48,290 nucleotides of DNA, taken from assembly GCA_025769875.1 (NCBI GenBank), contig JAGFNK010000404.1, positions 1 through 48,290 of the forward strand, read 5' to 3'. The notes under the pieces were generated by a model, which saw only the letters and a list, made by a program, of their open reading frames with translations, searched no databases and was not told where the DNA came from. Shown one piece after another: positions 1 through 11,452 of this stretch. A program made the position numbers and the translations under genes. The stretch's first letter is position 1, and each line of letters begins with the position of its first letter. The DNA is from Russula earlei. Taxonomy: Eukaryota > Basidiomycota > Agaricomycetes > Russulales > Russulaceae.

Positions 1-3000
1 GGGTCGCGCGACGACGACGCATGCTCATCCCTGTCCTGTCCTGTCCTCCCCCTCCTGCCATCTCCCATCTCCCGTCTCCTCTACCCAACTCCCGCTCCCG
101 CTCCCACTCTCCTCCCTCCTCCCACATCCTTCAACCGTCGTGCGGATCGGGCGATCCCGAAATCGCCTTTTGTGACGGGCGCGATTACCCAAGTTCGGTT
201 GCTAAGCGGTGAAAAAATGTTTTCGACCGTGAAAATAGGGGTCGCGCGATGACGACGCATCCCGCATCCCCCCCCTCCTCCTTCCTCCCATCTCCCATCT
301 TTTCTACCCAACTTTCGCCCCACTCTCCTCCCCCCTCCGCCATCCTTCAACCATCGTTCAGTTCAAGACGTTCAGGAGGACTTCATGACGGTCTCGGACA
401 TTTGGTGTGTTTTCGATTTCCCCCCTCCCTTTTTTTTTCGTTTTTCTTTCTGAAAATAGGGGTCGCGCTCCGTTTCGCTTCACCCTTTCCTCTCCCCTCG
501 CCTCGCCTCTGCTCCACCCCGGTCTCTCTACTTGGGGATTTTAAGACCAAAATGGCCATGAAGATTATCCTGTGCAACCGACTGGCGTATGGGTGTCTCA
601 CGGGCATAGTGCGTTTTCGCTTTTAGCCCCTTTTCTCCGCTTTCTCTGTCTCCTCTCTCTTTTTTTCTTTCTTTGGTGTCCTTTCCTTCTCACTCACGTC
701 TCCTTAACCAGCATGGTCAGGTCGGGTCATCAAACACTCACTGTTTCTCTTTCGTTTTGGTGGGTTTTCGAGCGAGCGCCTTCGACGGTGCGTTGTACGC
801 GGCCATTCGCACGCCAAAAAGGGGCCATTCTCGCGGCTTTTGACAAATCCCTCGCTCAGTCCTGGGCAGCGACGGCGCGTTTCGTTTGGCGCCACACCCC
901 AGTGAGCCTCCTTTTTCCTTTCTTCACTTTTCTGTCGTCTCTGACTCTAGCTAGATGTTCATGAAGGGTCAACACAGCGCGTGTACGATCGCCTTTTATG
1001 ACCGGGTGCGCGGTGAAAACAATCTTTTTGCAACCGCGTGGCGCTGCGATTCGTCCTCTCCACTCCTGGCCTCTACGCTCACCCTCTGCCCTCCCTCTCA
1101 TCCACCCCACCCCTCTCTGGACGTTCACGACGTGTCAACACCACGCATGTACGCGACCATTCGCGGGCATTCGCGCGACGACAGGTTTGTAAGGCCCAGA
1201 CACTGATTTGGTGCGTTTTCGGTTTCGCCCCTCTTGGAAATCCCTCGCACGGTCCTGGCGAGCAACGACAGGTTTTGTGTGGCACAGACACTCCTTTGGT
1301 GCGTTTTCGTTTTCGACGCTCTTTTTTCGTTTTTTTTTTTTTTCTGAAAATAGGGGTCGCGGTGCCGTGCGGATCTTGCTTTCCTCTCCTCTCCCCTCTG
1401 CTCCACCCCGGTCTCCCTCTTCCCAGGCAGGCACATGATGCTTACACCCTCTGGCCCCATTCCCTCTCCTCCTGTGTCACTGGAGTGGTGACGATGACGA
1501 CGACTCGGGCATGGCCATAGCCACCTCGCAAGGGCCACGAATCATGAGCATGGCCCACGGCCACTGTGATGATCTGGCTGTCGTGACGGCGACGTGCCCA
1601 TGGCCGTGACGACGGCAGGTCCACCCTGGCAAAAATTTCTCTTGCTCTCCCATCATCACGCATTCCTTTGCACCTCAATGCCCACTGCTTTACAATCTCC
1701 TCCAGCACGCGTGGCGACTCCGGTGCAAGACCAAAATGGCCATGAACGCTATCCTGTGCAACCATGAACCCGGTGCGTTTGATCTTTTTTATTTTATATT
1801 TTACTCGCTCTTTTTAAGCTCTTCTCACAGCAACAGAATGGCCTGCGCCACGGCGATGTCAAAGCCATCAGAGCGCTGGGGAGTGGAGCATGCGTGTGAC
1901 ACGCATTTCGTGCATTTTCGCCCTTTCTGTATTTTTTTTTCTCTGCCTCCTCAGCTCTACCTTGCGTCCTTCCCCCGGCCCTGAAAACCGTGCGAAGTTC
2001 GCCCGCTTTGCAGGCGGCGTTTTTCGCGCATGACCATTCGCGTGTTCGTGTTCGTACCCCATCTCCTCACAGCAACGGCCCGGGCAGCACTGCGGTGATG
2101 ACGCAGTCGTCAAGGCGGTCCATGGGTGTCTCACCCTTTGAGTGCGTTTTCGTTCTTCTCCCTTCTTTCGCTTCTCCCTCCCCTCTTCTCTACTTTGCAC
2201 AGTGCTGACGATGTCTTGCAGGTTCAGCTCGCGTGGCGCGCATGTACGCGGTCATTTGCAGGCCCACAGGGGGCCATTCTCCCGGCTTCCAAAACCCCCA
2301 AATATTACTGGCCTTTATTTCGCCACGCACATGTGTGTTTTTCCTTTCATTTACTTTTCAGTTTCGCTCTTATCCGCTCCACATTCGAATACCTGACCAC
2401 ATGCAGCACGCTTTCTCCCGCGTGCGCTCTTTTCATGTGTGGAGCTTTGCTTAGTTTTATCATATTCTTTGCTTTCTCCGTTGCATGCGCGATCTTCACA
2501 CGTCGCACTGACGAGGTGTCTCACCAGTGCGTGCGTGCGTTTTTCCTTTCCTTTCCTCTTGAGTTTCTATCTAACACCCATTTCCGACCGAAGGACGCGC
2601 CGCCGGCGAATTCGCACAGGAACCCTGACGACACGTGACGGTTTCCCGCGCGCTTGCGAGGTCACCCGTTCAGTTGTGTGCGTTTTCTTGGCCAGCTGTT
2701 AGCCCGTTTCCTTCATTCACCATGTGGTTGTGTCACACCAAATGCAATCCAGTTGACTATGTTACTTTCAGTGGACACAATGATCTCATAAGATAATTTT
2801 TATTTTCCATTCATAAATGAGTTGAATCTGTATTCAGTTTAACTTGCTGAGATGTAGCACTATGGTTGGTTGAGTGATCAACATCAAGGACAGATACTGA
2901 TTGGCAGTTGACTTGACAATATGATGAATTGCTGTCTTTGATAGGTTGATGGTAAGAGTTCTGTTCTTGGTTGAGTTAGAGGCAGTTACTAATTGGCAGA

Positions 3001-3486
3001 TGAGTTTCCTGTGCTATGGTGAATGGCTCCTCTTTCATAGGATGATAACTGAATGGTGTTCAGGTCAATTTCAGTATCTGCTATATAGGTGGTTTGATGA
3101 AAGGAAGGGAAGAAGGATGTAGAGGGAAATTCTAATAAAGTAAGTGTAACAGGACATAAATTCAGTGTATTGATGATATGATATGGATTGTTCTGCTAGA
3201 TGACATGAAGATTACACATTCACTCAAAAAAGGCATATTAGGGCCTTTTAGAACCTGAATTTTGAACCCAATGTGAAATATTTGAAACTCAAGGATTTTT
3301 CAGAGATCAACAATATAACTGCTAAAATGGGCCTTATAAGTAAACAGGATTACACATGGTGATGATTGTGAGATTATGATATACCTCCTCTCCCTTTATC
3401 CAAAAAAGGAATTACACATGAAGAGAATTCTCATGGCCTGCCGAAGGCGCACCCCTTGGGCGTAGCCCAAGCAAGCTTCAGCTTGT
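1..3486. repeat. Copy 1 of a 3.5-3.9 kb noncoding modular repeat unit
   Basis: No convincing protein is encoded here. The DNA is a chain of pyrimidine-rich tracts, the recurring phrase GTGCGTTTTCG, and short GC-rich modules that recur in the next 4 kb. The last ~770 bases (about 2720-3486) match 6835-7427 closely apart from internal deletions in the second copy, and both end in the same three-hairpin block. The left end of this copy lies outside the window. Open frames here are low-complexity products of the C/T-rich tracts. Confidence 0.7.
3440..3485 (+). other. Triple-hairpin block, copy 1
   Basis: Three perfect small inverted repeats follow one another: GCC-GAA-GGC (3440-3448), CTTGGGC-GTA-GCCCAAG (3455-3471, 7-bp stem) and CAAGCT-TC-AGCTTG (3472-3485). 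The shared repeat sequence stops just after it, so the block marks the 3' end of the repeat unit. Confidence 0.85.
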
Positions 3487-3520
3487 ACTTATATTAAATC
3501 AGAACGGAGAGTCACGGTCC

Positions 3521-3550
3521 CATTGCTTACCAATATTTACCTAAGCAATG
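3521..3550. repeat. 9-bp inverted repeat with 12-base loop
   Basis: CATTGCTTA (3521-3529) and TAAGCAATG (3542-3550) are perfect inverted copies. They lie at the start of repeat copy 2, just after the triple-hairpin block of copy 1. Confidence 0.5.
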
Positions 3551-6500
3551 AAAAACTTTTTTCACCCACCGCGTCTTCGTTTTACTGTACGCGCGTTCGT
3601 TTTTTCTTTTGCCGCGTTTGTTTTTCTTTCTGCCGTCGTTCTTCCTCTCCCCCTTCCCCTCCTATCCTTCCCACTCTTCCTTCCCCAGGGTCCCAGGTCA
3701 ACACTCCCAAGCTGCCAGCTTCCTCAAGTTTTCACTGGCTATTCTCAAGTTGTTCAAGTTTTCCCATGAGCCGTGGTTTCCGGTGCGTTTTTCGTTTCTT
3801 TTTTTTTTTGCGCGCATCTCTCATCCTCTCACCCCTCTCCTTCCCATCACCCGTTTTCTTCCAAGAAGGCCCCTGACAAGCTCCTCTTCAACCTGCCCCC
3901 TCTCCTCCTGTATCACTGCAGTGGTGACGATGACCACGACTCGGGCATGGCCACAGCGACGTCGCGACGGCCACGAATCTTGAGCATGGCCCATGAGCCA
4001 ATGTGATGATCTGGCCGCCGTGACGGCGACGTACCCATGGCCTTGACGACGGCATGGCTCCACTCACTCTTTCTCTCCCACCTTCTTGCCATCCCCTGCA
4101 CCTCCATGCTGCGGCTGTGACGATGACGGCGACTCAGCCATGGCCATGGCGACCTCGCGACGGCCACGAATCGTGAGCATGGCCCATGGCCACTGTGATG
4201 ATCTGGCCGCTGTGACGGCGACGTGCCCATGGCCGTGACGACGGCAGGCGAAGCTTTCTCTTGCTTGCTCTCCCACCCTCTCGCATTCCCCTGCACTTTC
4301 ATGCCCATTGTTTTGCACAAGCTCTTCCAGCATGGGTGACCACTCCGAGCCAGGACCTCAAGCACACCCAGTGGCCATCAAAACCTCTTGCGCAATTTCG
4401 GTGCGCGTTTCATGTTCGTTTCGTTTTTTGATTCTTTTTTTCCGTCGCGCTTTTTCTAACCCTTTCTCACAGTGACAGCACGAACAGCGCCATGGCGATG
4501 ACAACCGTCAAGACGCTGAGGAGTGGTCCATGCGTGGGACACCCATTTCGTGCGATTTCACTCCGTCTCCTCAGCTCTAATTTGTGTCTTTCCCTGACCC
4601 CCGAAAACCGTGCCAAGTTCGCCCGCTTTGCAAGCAGCGTTTTTCGCGCGTGACCATCGCATGTACTCTTTTTTTTGCTTTCTCTCCCTCTTTCCCTCCT
4701 TCCTGCCCTTCCCGCCTCGCTTCCTGCAAGACTAACAGCAAATGCCAGATGGTTCCTCAACCGGATTCTGTCTGTAACAGGTGCATGCGCGCGCGTTTTT
4801 TTCTGGCAATTTTTTTTCTTTCTCGACTTCCTATGCATCTCAATGCCCTCTGCCCTGCGAATCGACTCCAGCACACGTGGCGACTCCAGGCCAAGACCAC
4901 TACAACACCCAACGGCCTTGAAAACAATCCTGCGTGACCACGAACTTGGTGCGCTTTATTTTATTTTATTTTTACTCCCCTTCTCACAACAACAGAACGG
5001 CCAGGACCGGAATGATGACGCAGTCGTCAAGGCGCTCGCGAGGGTTCAATGGGTGTCTATGGGGTTTATGTCGTGTTTTCCCGCGTGCGCGAGTTTCGCG
5101 CGTTAAGCCCTGTGTGTGCATTATTGTTTTTGCTTTTGTTTTTTCTTTCATTTCATGCGAGTTCTTACTCAGATTTAGTTGCGAATCAAGGAACGCAAGT
5201 GCCGGTTCCAGCATGCAGGCCAGTGACAGCACAGCTATGGGCCACGGCGATAATACAGCCGTCAAGCTCGGCCTCAAGTGGTGTATGTGACACGTGTTTT
5301 CCCGTGTCCATTGCGTGGCACCCGTGCGTCGTTCGTTTTCGTTTTTGCGCGTCCTTTCTTCTCTGCCTCGAATCTCTCACTGAGACCCAACCTGCCAGTT
5401 CCCATCATCCGGTGTGTTTTTTTTTTCTTTCCATTTGGATTGCTCTTTCTGACCGGTTCTTACAGTGACACGGCACGGCGTACCGCCCGAGAGCGATGCA
5501 CGGTGCTGCGACGGCACCTCGAATGTCAAGCACGCCTTATTGACGTCGTCGAATTCTCGAATGCTCAAGCGAGCGCCGCGCTTCTCTCTTCCCCTTTTTC
5601 CTCTCCTCCGCCCTCTCCTCCACCCCACCCTCTCTGGACGTCCAAGACCGGTCAACGCCGCCCATGGGGTCAACGCCAGACCATGATCAAAATGGCCACC
5701 TAGAACAATTCAGTGGAATCACGAACCCGGTGCGCGTTTTTTTGTTTCTTTCACTTCTTCACACGCTCTCTCATCCTCTCCTTCCCAATACACAGTTCCC
5801 TGTTGGGCTTCAAGGCGATGTGCTTATGGCACTCACGGCAGCGCTCTCCCACCCACTGGCACCCATTCCCCTGCAGTGGTGACCATGACGACTCGGCCAT
5901 GGATATGACTACCTCGCGATGACCACGACCGCGTGCGTTTTTTCGTTTTCATTTCTATACGGTTTTTGATATTTTCTTTTCCCCTCCAGCTCCTATACAT
6001 GCCAGTTCCCGAGCGCGCGGCGTTCCTCTCCCCTCCCCTCTGCTCCGGTTGACCCACGCCGCCAAAAGGGGCCTCCTGTGAGCGACGGGTCAATGCATCG
6101 CATGGACGCGGCCATTTGCACGCCAAAAAGGGCCGTTCTCACCGCTTTCAAATCCCTCGCGCGGCCCTGGCCAACGACGGTGGGGTGTGCATGAACCCCG
6201 AATGGCACACAACTGTGCTTCCCGCGTGCGCGACATTCTCGCGTTCTCGCGCGTTAGGGGTCGCGCGACCACGACGCATTCCGCATCCCTGTCCTGTCCT
6301 GTCCTCCGTCCTCCCCCTCCTCCCATCTCCTCTACCCAACTCCAGTGCGCGCGATGCGTTTTCGTTTCGCGGGCTCGGTGCATTTTTTAAAATTTCTACT
6401 CATTTGCTGCAAAACGCGAGGACGGCACCACAGTGGCCTGTACGCGTTTCCTTTTTTTTTTTTTTTTCCTTCTCGAATTTACTCTCGATTTCTAACCTGT

Positions 6501-7379
6501 CATAGTAACAGCACGGCCAGGTCCGCAACGATAATACCACCATCAAGCTCGGCCTCAAATGACAAGTCACTCGAATGTTCAACGATCTGCGATTATTGCG
6601 CTTGACCTGTTCCAGCTGGCTTTCTTTTCCCCGTGCGTGCGTGCGTTTTTCCTTTTCTTTCCTGTTTCAGTTTTCTAAATACCCTCTTCCCTATCCTTAG
6701 TTTTTCAGCCTCCTTCGACACGCGACCGGCCAATTCCCACACCCCGAGACCCTGATGGCACGTGACGGTTTCCCACGCTTGCGATGTCACGTCGAGTTGT
6801 GTTTTCTTGGCCAGCTCTCAGCCCATTTCCTTCACTAATGTGGATGTATCACACCAAATGCAATCCAGTTGACTATGTTACTTTCAGTGGATGTAATGAT
6901 TTTTTATTTTCCATTGATAAATGATTTGAATCTATATCCCTGTTTAACTGGGCTGAGCTGTAGCACTATGGTTGGTTGAGTGATTAACATCAAAGACACA
7001 TACTGATTGGCAGTTGACTTGGCCATATGAATTACTGTCTTTGATAGGATCATGGTGAGAGCTCTGTTTTTGGTTGAGATTTAGTGTATTGATATGGATT
7101 GTTCTACTAGATGACATGAAGATTACACATTCACTCAAAAAGGGATTATACCCAGTAATGAGTGATACTAAAGGCATATTAGGGCCTTTTAGAAACAAAG
7201 TTTTGAACCCAAAGTGAAACATTTGAAACTCAAGGATTTTTCAGAGATCACCAATATAACTGCTAAAATGGGCCTTATAAGTAAACAGGATTACACATGA
7301 TGATAATTGTGAGATTATGATATACCTCCTCTCCCTTTATCCAAAAAAGGATTACACATGAAGAGATTGCTCATGGCCC

Positions 7380-7425
7380 GCCGAAGGCGCACCCCTTGGG
7401 CGAAGCCCAAGCAAGCTTCAGCTTG
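7380..7425 (+). other. Triple-hairpin block, copy 2
   Basis: This is the same three hairpins as at 3440-3485: GCCGAAGGC (7380-7388), CTTGGGC-GAA-GCCCAAG (7395-7411) and CAAGCT-TC-AGCTTG (7412-7425). The stems are identical. The middle loop is GAA instead of GTA, so the only change falls in a loop. Confidence 0.85.
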
Positions 7426-7427
7426 TG

Positions 7428-9288
7428 ACATAAGTAGAGCACGAAAAATGTGACCAATAAGGAGAATCTTCAATGAGTAGACTGTCCTTATTTGACCTTT
7501 TTTGGTCTTGTCATTAATTTTGTAATATAATGACTACAGATTTACTTATCCCTTCATTCCCGTCTCGTCTTCTCAAGGGTGACCAAACAGATCAAATGGT
7601 GGTGCTTTCCACACACGCGATCCTGCAACCACTAGCAGCAACCACTGGCACTAACAGTTGACAAAGGATATATCTGGAAGTGTGCGCCATCACATGCTGC
7701 TGCCTTTCGGTTTTGTCCACAACTGTCACTCATACATGCCACCTTCGGTTATCCATGCGCTGGTCATTATCATCCACAATTACCCCAGTATCCTACTGGC
7801 AGGTACGTGTGAATACACAGAAAATACCAAGTCTAAAAATGATCCTGATCTTGGACGGTTCTGGCCTCGAAGTCTTTTGCTTAGGGCCTCCTTGAAGGTG
7901 AAGGCTGCGTCATAGGCTTGGCGGGGCCAACAACCTTTTGTTTCATCCGGATCTCTCCAACTCGTCATCATTACAGCTTCTCGCGTCAATGTACCAATTC
8001 CCTCAATTCAAGCTGCTATTGAGACGATTCCACGAAGCTGAGTGATAATTCGGGTGGACGAGAACCCACGGAGATGACGCGTCCGATCAAGCGAAGCACT
8101 GCCCATCTCTTGGAAACACAGATCAGTCAGAACTTCCTGAGAAATCGAATCTCACATTCACGAAGAGCTGAGGAATGTATACATCCCCCCTACTTGGAGT
8201 AACAATCGCAGCTTTGAGAAAATCTTCTCGATTTTATTTTCGCTTTCGCTATGAGGGTCGAGGAGAAATTGATAATGAACGACGCGACAGACAAAGTGAC
8301 TCCCTGAACAGATCCTCTTTCTCATGCTAGAATGCTAATGCGAAAAAGTCCGGTCGTGTTGGAAGCACTGGCACTAGTGCCAGTCTTTCCGTGTTTGAAT
8401 TCCTCTGGCCGGTCTATCTGCGCAGGCATCATCTCCGCGCGGCTGGCAACCACCCCTGCATCACTACGACGCGGATCTGACCGGAAATCGGCATCGCCAT
8501 ATCCTATCGGTCAGCGATGATCCGGAGGCGTGCAGGACATCAACATACGCGATTTATGATGTCTGCACATTTTGAACTTGAATCCCTCCCTATTCCCAAA
8601 TCCCAATTCTACATTGGGCCGCGGGCGGATAAGATATCCTGTTGTCCTTCCGCGATCATGTAGGGCTATGGATAGGCGGTGAATCAAGACGATGGTGAAG
8701 CAGTCAAGGGGTAACTGTATGGCCGCACGACCGAGGTCCGACTCGGAGGCTCGAGGTGTACGGCAGACCGCAATGCACGGACCGTTGGAGGCGGATCTCA
8801 AAAGCTGTCTGGTGACGGCCAGCCGGTCTTCATCTGTTACTGTAGCTCCCTGCCATCAGATTCCACCTCGGCGTGCGACATCTTGTTTTCGACCCGCGCG
8901 ACTCGCGCTCAAAGTTAACAAACTCGTTTTCTCAGTCATCCTCACCTTGGCGTCCACTAGTAAGCCAGATTTACTATTTTGCCCGCGTTCTGAACATGTG
9001 GTGGGAAAGTACTATGAGCTAGAAGAACGTGTATTGACTATAAGAAAAGAAGCGCAGTCGGGCATACGAAATTTGTTTGTCAGTTTACAAATAACATCTG
9101 TGCTATGGTATATTGAACTCCGAGACTACTGTATCCACCCATGGCGCCGTGTATGATGGATCAGTTTCGGCATGTGCACTCTGTAATCGACAGGGGATTC
9201 AGAGTAAATGTACATAATAAAAGATAGGCCATAGAGGGGGGCGCGCGTCGCCGCCAGCGTGACATCAGTATGGTGACCAAGACCCCGA
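7428..9288. other. Intergenic, no gene recognised
   Basis: This is balanced-composition DNA between the repeat units and the 3' end of the aminotransferase gene. Open frames here (for example 8692-9156 +) have no recognisable motif and no conserved splice pattern. I see no tRNA-like cloverleaf or simple repeat. Confidence 0.5.
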
Positions 9289-11404
9289 TCAGATCGCTCT
9301 CCCCACAACACCGTCCAGACCCACATCCCCGTGGGCGCCGTTGGCAGGAGGTATCAGCCCGGGGGGGTTAATTACCCATTTTTCATTTATCGCCTGCATC
9401 ACCCAACACCTCACACGCCACACGTCTGTCCAACAACTTGCTAGACCGAAGCTGATCCGCACAACGCCAAGCTCTCGCCCGGCAGCCTCTTCGAGAGCAC
9501 GAAGAGTCGGCGGATGGTTGGCGTCGCCATGACCGAGAACAGCCATGATGACTTCCGAGAGAGAGTAATGTTGCCGCGCCACCCGGATTGCACATGCACC
9601 CTGTGCGCAGGGCAATGCCATTTGCCGCGGCATGTGAAGCTACTCTCGAGAGAGGGATAGGGTCGCCCCTTTCCTGCATCCATCACACGTTTAGAAGACC
9701 AGATTAGCACCTGATTGATACATTAAGACTAGAAGCACATACATCAAACATCAGGCACGAGACAACGCCTCCTGCACCCTGGACTGCCTCACCTGGTTCG
9801 GGAGGAGCACCAGAAACGCGCGAGAGGACGCGAACAGCAGGAGCGCCACTTTGTGGCCAGCGAATGTCCTCAAGGAGGCGTGCGCAAGCGGCGGACAGCG
9901 CAGCTATGCGTGCGGGCAACGCGGGGAGATACGCGCCAAGGAGACGGAGTCCGGTCGTAACCGCAGGAAGAAGCGTATAGTTGAGCGTGCCATCCTGAAG
10001 CTGCCTCAGGTACCCGCATCAATTCCACACAGATAGTGACACGTACCTCAAATGCCTCATCAATTGCGGCAGTTCGACCGACGGCGGTACCCGGAACTTG
10101 CACGACTTCGACGGTGCCGCCTGCAAACCAGGGCCGCTTTTCCCTTAGCCAGGCACCGATTCCGGGTGCGAGCACAAGCGCCCCTATACCAGTGGGGAAT
10201 CCAAACATCTTGTAGAAGCTGACTGCGACCGCGTCCACAGGGGTATTCGTCAAGTCAATCGGTTGTGGTCGGTGCCAGAGCTGCCGCATCAAGCAGCGTG
10301 GTGAAGCCGCGACCGGCAGCATGTGCAAGGACCACGAGTGGCGGCTTTGAGTTAGTAATATTTGATTGACCAGTATATGCGAATAGCGCGGGGGTGCCTG
10401 AGCGGGGGCGATGCTTATCAATGAGACTCTGAAATAGGAGATGTATGCGCGTCAAAGGGAGACATATGCGTCATTAAAAGCAGTGCACCCACAAACACCT
10501 CTTTGATGCGCACGCCACCTTGCGGAGGGGAGGAAAGATAGACAATCGGAGCGCCTTTTGCCTTTGCGAATTCGCGAATGCCATGCACAGAGTTGTGAGC
10601 ATCTTCTGGAAGGATGAACGCGGCCCCTGGTGTGAAAGGAAATGCCTCCCCGACAAGCTTGAGAGCGGCGCTAGCGTTGGCTGTGAAGATGACGGTTGAG
10701 CCTGGTGGTGCATTGAAGAAGGAGAGTACGGCTGCTCGCGCTGTGGCCGTCAATGCCGCGGAAAGCTTTGAACTACAGTCGGAGTAAGTGGTGAAGATGG
10801 CGAGAGCTGAAGAGGACGAAAGCAGACCTTGGGCTCTCCGAGTGGGTATTTCCAAGGACAGCGGTTTGTAGGAAGTCGGCGTGGACCGAGATGAGACTAG
10901 CTGGATAGAGAGCGCCTCCCATATAGTCTACATAGGTCTCATCTGGGGCAAGGCGAGCATACTCTGAGCGACGAAGAGCATCGACATGCCAACTGGATGA
11001 GTAGAGAGGATAGTCATGAAGGAAGCGAGCGTAAGCGAGATCAGAGTCAGAAGTGGGGCGTATCCGGGAAGCTGCCGAGAAAAGACCCGCAGTTGGCGAG
11101 GGGAGAAGGAGGTGTGGGACGACAGGAAGGGAAACGGGCTGGACGGATTTGGCGGATAAGTGCGATGGCAGGACATGTGGTGAGCAATCACATGGCCGAT
11201 TTTCTTTCTCTCTTTCGCTGTGCTTCTCTGACATGCTGTTGAACGATGGCGACGGACTTCTCGACATCGAAGCTATCTCGAGAGGGCGGAGAGGTCTGAG
11301 TGAATGCGGCGTGGACTTGAGGCGTCTGAGCGCTCGCGGTCGTAAGCCGGAGGCTGTGTCCACAGTGGGCGCGTACTAGTAGGCTGCGAGTGGTTGTTCC
11401 CCAT
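9289..11404 (-). CDS. Class-V aminotransferase, molybdenum cofactor sulfurase-like, with frameshifts
   Basis: This is a PLP-dependent enzyme of the NifS / Mo-cofactor-sulfurase fold, about 600 aa, with no MOSC domain. The read exons show DYPLYSSSWHVDALRRSEYA and YVDYMGGALYP (N-terminal), IFTANASAALKLVGEAFPF, VLAHAAGRGFTTLLDA, the PLP-lysine motif SFYKMFGFPTG, DGTLNY, the cysteine motif RTGCMCNPGGAA, and LGVVRISFGLAS near the end. GT-AG introns are 10773-10827, 10429-10498, 9995-10046 and 9674-9742. Stop is TGA at 9289-9291. Two extra bases break frame, near 10262-10266 and 9552-9565; without them the exons sum to whole codons. The start is uncertain. ATG 11267 is in frame. ATG 11404 (MGNNHS...) lies 40 bases below a TATA box but needs a further indel near 11280 and a different first intron. 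It could be a fresh pseudogene or an assembly-damaged gene. The exact substrate is unknown. Confidence 0.8.
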
Positions 11405-11443
11405 GATCGGTGGTTGTGCAACCCGAAGCCTCGAACAGGATGG

Positions 11444-11452
11444 ATATTTATA
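11444..11452 (-). promoter_or_regulatory. TATA box of the aminotransferase gene
   Basis: TATAAATAT read on the minus strand lies 40 bases upstream of ATG 11404 and 177 upstream of ATG 11267. It is the only such box I see near the 5' end of this gene. Confidence 0.45.

Larger units (their letters stand above)
1487..4400 (+). repeat. Second dispersed module (GTGACGATGACGACGACTCG type), three main copies
   Basis: A block beginning GTGACGATGACGACGACTCG and containing GGCCACGAATC.TGAGCATGG, CTGTGATGATCTGGC and CATGGCCGTGACGACGGCA occurs at about 1487-1690, 3921-4060 and 4115-4250, with a shorter relic near 5877-5935. It is GC-rich, with GTGCGT following downstream. No protein family is recognised. 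Confidence 0.55.
1825..6580 (+). repeat. Seven dispersed copies of a ~100-base exon-like module
   Basis: A degenerate module starts after a pyrimidine tract ending CACAG, continues (C/T)(A/G)ACAG..ACGGCCAG..., has a core GATGATGACGCAGTCGTCAAG, and ends TTTCGTGCGTTTTCG. Copies lie near 1825-1925, 2071-2150, 4469-4560, 4985-5070, 5215-5345, 5460-5545 and 6505-6580. The borders resemble 3' and 5' splice sites (CAG| and |GTGCGT), but the copies share no single long reading frame. They may be decayed exons or a noncoding transcript module. Confidence 0.5.
3487..7427. repeat. Copy 2 of the same noncoding modular repeat unit
   Basis: This tandem copy has the same kinds of module in broadly the same order and the same 3' end. 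Compare 4440-5110 with 1790-2230, and 6620-7427 with 2530-3486. The GGGGTCGCGCGA phrase seen at 1 and 239 returns near 6255. Copy 2 has lost part of the AT-rich 3' segment present in copy 1. I see no gene in it. Confidence 0.65.

Noticed and set aside
21..6790. Many 60-170 codon frames in the C/T-rich repeats
   Set aside because: Low-complexity Ser/Pro/Phe or Arg/Gly products on both strands, not conserved between the two repeat copies.
3440..7425. Helitron 3' end
   Set aside because: A hairpin is near the end, but no CTRR terminus, A/T insertion site or Rep/helicase gene is visible.
8692..9156. 154-codon plus-strand ORF
   Set aside because: No recognisable motif and no splice context; likely chance.
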